Shown here: positions 23,159-24,857 of the stretch, piece after piece
Position numbering within the stretch: the stretch's first letter is position 1
Layout: each line of letters opens with the position of its first letter
NCBI GenBank assembly: GCA_013306675.1
Contig: JABLUY010000373.1
Location: forward strand, 1 to 24,857
Source of the DNA: Thraustochytrium sp. TN22
Lineage: Eukaryota; Sar; Bigyra; Thraustochytrida; Thraustochytriidae
DNA: 24,857 nt
Reading direction: 5' to 3'
The notes under the pieces: model-generated
What the model was told of the DNA's origin: nothing
What the model saw: the letters and a program-made list of their open reading frames with translations, nothing else
Databases searched by the model: none
Made by a program: the position numbers and the translations under genes

Positions 23159-24790
23159 GGTCGCTTTGCTTGAACGGGACCCGGACTTTGCATGCACGAT
23201 ACGGACAAGAGCCTCCTTAACTTAGTAGACGTGGCACCAGCACAGCCAGACATTGAGATTCTCTCGTATGGAGGACCGCAAGTGTTGCTACAACTGCCCA
23301 AACTGCCCAGTGATGGTTGTGTGCAGGGCGCGCATAGCAACGTGCGGCAAGCTGCAAGTCCCACGCTCTTGATGCGCGCCACCTCGATTTCATGTCTTGC
23401 CTCGCCGACGGGGTTTGGCCCGAGCGGATTTTCCAGTCCTGAGACCTTCGGCCCGTCCGTGGAAGCTACTCGCTTGCCTTGCCGTCACCCTGCTCCTCCA
23501 CGGAGCGGGCAGGGCCCTTGAGATGCATAGTGGTACCCGCACGTTTGCCGCAACCACATTTTTGCTTGCTCGCGCATGCGCCAGTCTTCATCACGGGACT
23601 TGAATGCATGCGTCACGAAAGAGCATGCCGGACGAAGTCAGCCTTCTCCTTGGCGGAGGGACGTCGCGTCGGCAGCCACTCCTTCGCCTCCTCATACTAG
23701 AGATCAGCCGGCGCAATCTTCGGGAACTTGCGTCAATGCGGCGGGAGTCGTCTGGTGCTGGTCGTGGAGACCTGAGGTGTGGAGTTCTCATTAAAAAAGA
23801 TTGATTTATCAGAGATGCATGATCGAAAGACATTGGAGTTGAGCGTGCCTGCGCCGCGCCGCGCCTCGCAATTGACTCCCTCTCGTTCAGCGGGACCTTT
23901 GAAAACCAGCTTCTCGTGTCGTTTTCACCTCTTACGCAGCGGGTTTCGTCTTGCATTTCCGGCATCTCAGTCCAGATGCGTGGGCATGCGCAGTTTCTTT
24001 GCCCCCTGCCCATTTGGCACGAGTTTCGCACGCCGAGCGGGGACAGGCTTGGCAGCACGCCAGCCAGCTCGCTTGCCACAATCCAGTGGACGTACCGGTC
24101 GTCACGAAGATGCGGCATGGCAGCCTCAAACCGCTTCGCAGCGCTCGAGGCCATTGCGAAGACCGTCTCACAGCCGCCACGTTTCCTTGTACCTGTTTCC
24201 TGCGCGCTGCGCGCTGCCGTCTGCTGTCTCAAAATTGATGCAGACTATACCTTGACCTTGTCTTCGACATTGTCCTTGACCTGACGTTGGTCTTGCTCCT
24301 TGGCTCCATTCTAGCCTCAGCCTCAGCCTCAGTTGCAGCCGCAGCGGCACCACCGGCGCCCTCTTGGTTGCTATCGCCGTCCCCTTCAGCCACTTTCTCT
24401 AGCTAGAGGCCTTCTTGGCCGAGCACATTCGTCATGCTGACGTGATGTACGCAATTGCACGTGCCACACATTGCACGGAGGAATCAAGCGCGAAATCAGG
24501 AGCATGTCCATACGAGGAAAGCATCCCCAGCACATAACCTGCTCCATGCTGAAGTGGCCTCGCAAGTGTCCGAGACCGTGCCGGAGCTGCACCGGTCTTG
24601 CAAGTGCCTGTGCACTGTGATTACAAGCTGAATTCGAAGCTGGTTTCTGACCGCAACGAAGTGCCGCACTCGCAATCACATGGATAGTCACCAAAAGCAA
24701 AACAAAACAAACATGGCTTGGACCCGACTCGGACTCGAGACGTCTCAAGAACACACTCGCAAAGCGCCACATGCAGTTGCGAGCATCACC
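23159..24790. other. Gene-poor, less GC-rich tail
   Basis: No well-supported gene. Contains caactgccc duplications near 23290-23310, an A-rich stretch near 23790, a ctcagc repeat at about 24314-24332, several short minus-strand frames that read as protein without good starts, and one half of an inverted duplication. Composition suggests decayed or non-coding DNA. Confidence 0.5.
23591..24154 (-). CDS. Hypothetical ORF, doubtful
   Basis: 187 residues from an ATG with good context (GCAATGG). The first 50 residues (MASSAAKRFEAAMPHLRDDR, then YVHWIVASELAGVL) look like protein; the last 70 are Arg/Ser-rich and look like shadow sequence. No family recognised; it may be a decayed gene end. Confidence 0.25.
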   Translation of the reverse strand: MASSAAKRFEAAMPHLRDDRYVHWIVASELAGVLPSLSPLGVRNSCQMGRGQRNCACPRIWTEMPEMQDETRCVRGENDTRSWFSKVPLNERESIARRGAAQARSTPMSFDHASLINQSFLMRTPHLRSPRPAPDDSRRIDASSRRLRRLISSMRRRRSGCRRDVPPPRRRLTSSGMLFRDACIQVP

Positions 24791-24832
24791 TTACTGGAGA
24801 GCACGGCGAATGAGCTCGGCCAGAAAGGCCTC
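24406..24832. repeat. Diverged inverted duplication of a gene 3' end
   Basis: 24406-24437 (plus) matches the reverse complement of 24801-24832 at 27 of 32 positions. After a short unequal gap, 24442-24467 matches the reverse complement of 24764-24789 at about 20 of 26. The right arm includes the last codons of the edge gene; the left arm, read on plus, gives EAFLAEHIRHA after a TAG. So the left arm looks like a displaced, decayed copy. Confidence 0.7.
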
Positions 24833-24857
24833 CTCCTCGTAGTAGCGACGGCGAACG
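24791..24857 (-). CDS. 3' end of a gene cut by the window edge
   Basis: The last 21 codons are visible and end RRALQ followed by TAA (24793-24791). The reading VRRRYYEEEAFLAELIRRAL is helical and charged, and its inverted relative at 24406 keeps a similar reading (EAFLAEHIRHA), which supports it as coding. Too little is present to name the product. Confidence 0.55.
   Translation of the reverse strand, partial: VRRRYYEEEAFLAELIRRALQ

Noticed and set aside
24386-24772. 128-codon minus-strand frame starting MWRFASVFLRR
   Set aside because: Overlaps both arms of the inverted duplication and has no recognisable composition or domain.
1-24857. tRNA, rRNA, CRISPR arrays, telomere repeats
   Set aside because: None recognised on either strand by reading; covariance-model searches were not possible.

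Overview
The window looks like nuclear DNA of a GC-rich, intron-poor microbial eukaryote (a protist or alga). Support comes from a linker histone H1, a DCAF7/TTG1-type WD40 protein, a VWA8-type protein, HDAC6-type ubiquitin-binding zinc fingers and a membrane sulfotransferase, mostly read as single uninterrupted frames starting at Kozak-like ATGs. I see no Shine-Dalgarno sites, no operons and no rRNA or tRNA genes. The clade cannot be fixed from the sequence. Few introns combined with Crinkler-type, giant-virus-like and tyrosine-recombinase genes would fit a stramenopile such as a thraustochytrid, or an alga, but that is a guess.

Layout. 1-1019 is GC-rich leader or promoter DNA. 1020-2210 (+) is a WSCD-like type II membrane sulfotransferase. 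2383-9028 is an accessory block: two divergent paralogous genes with an MSV199-like region and a PD-(D/E)XK nuclease-like end (2383-3309 minus, 3547-4326 plus), a Crinkler-type nuclease-plus-kinase gene (4603-6477 plus), and a Crypton-like tyrosine recombinase gene running inward from the right (9028 to 6494, minus) with a small ORF at its 3' end (6489-6713). 9029-9537 holds a start-less ORF relic. Core genes resume with DCAF7/TTG1 (9538-10533 minus), a repeat-bearing gene-poor stretch (10534-12228), histone H1 (12229-12738 minus), a 1.6 kb very GC-rich region with a strand-skew switch (12739-14405), the VWA8 C-terminal half (14406-17357 minus, with a candidate 5' intron), a tandem ZnF-UBP protein (18107-19543 minus), a repeat-rich spacer (19544-20875), a 760-residue unidentified nuclear-looking protein (20876-23158 plus), a gene-poor and less GC-rich tail, and the 3' end of a cut-off gene at the right edge (24791-24857 minus).

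How the parts fit. The core genes have no evident shared pathway; they cover signalling scaffold, chromatin, mitochondrion, ubiquitin reading and Golgi sulfation. The block at 2.4-9.0 kb is the part worth attention. Three neighbouring genes carry PD-(D/E)XK motifs, one of them fused to a kinase, and a tyrosine recombinase sits at one edge pointing inward, which is how cargo-carrying tyrosine-recombinase elements are arranged. I saw no terminal repeats by eye, so the unit is a hypothesis and not a defined element.
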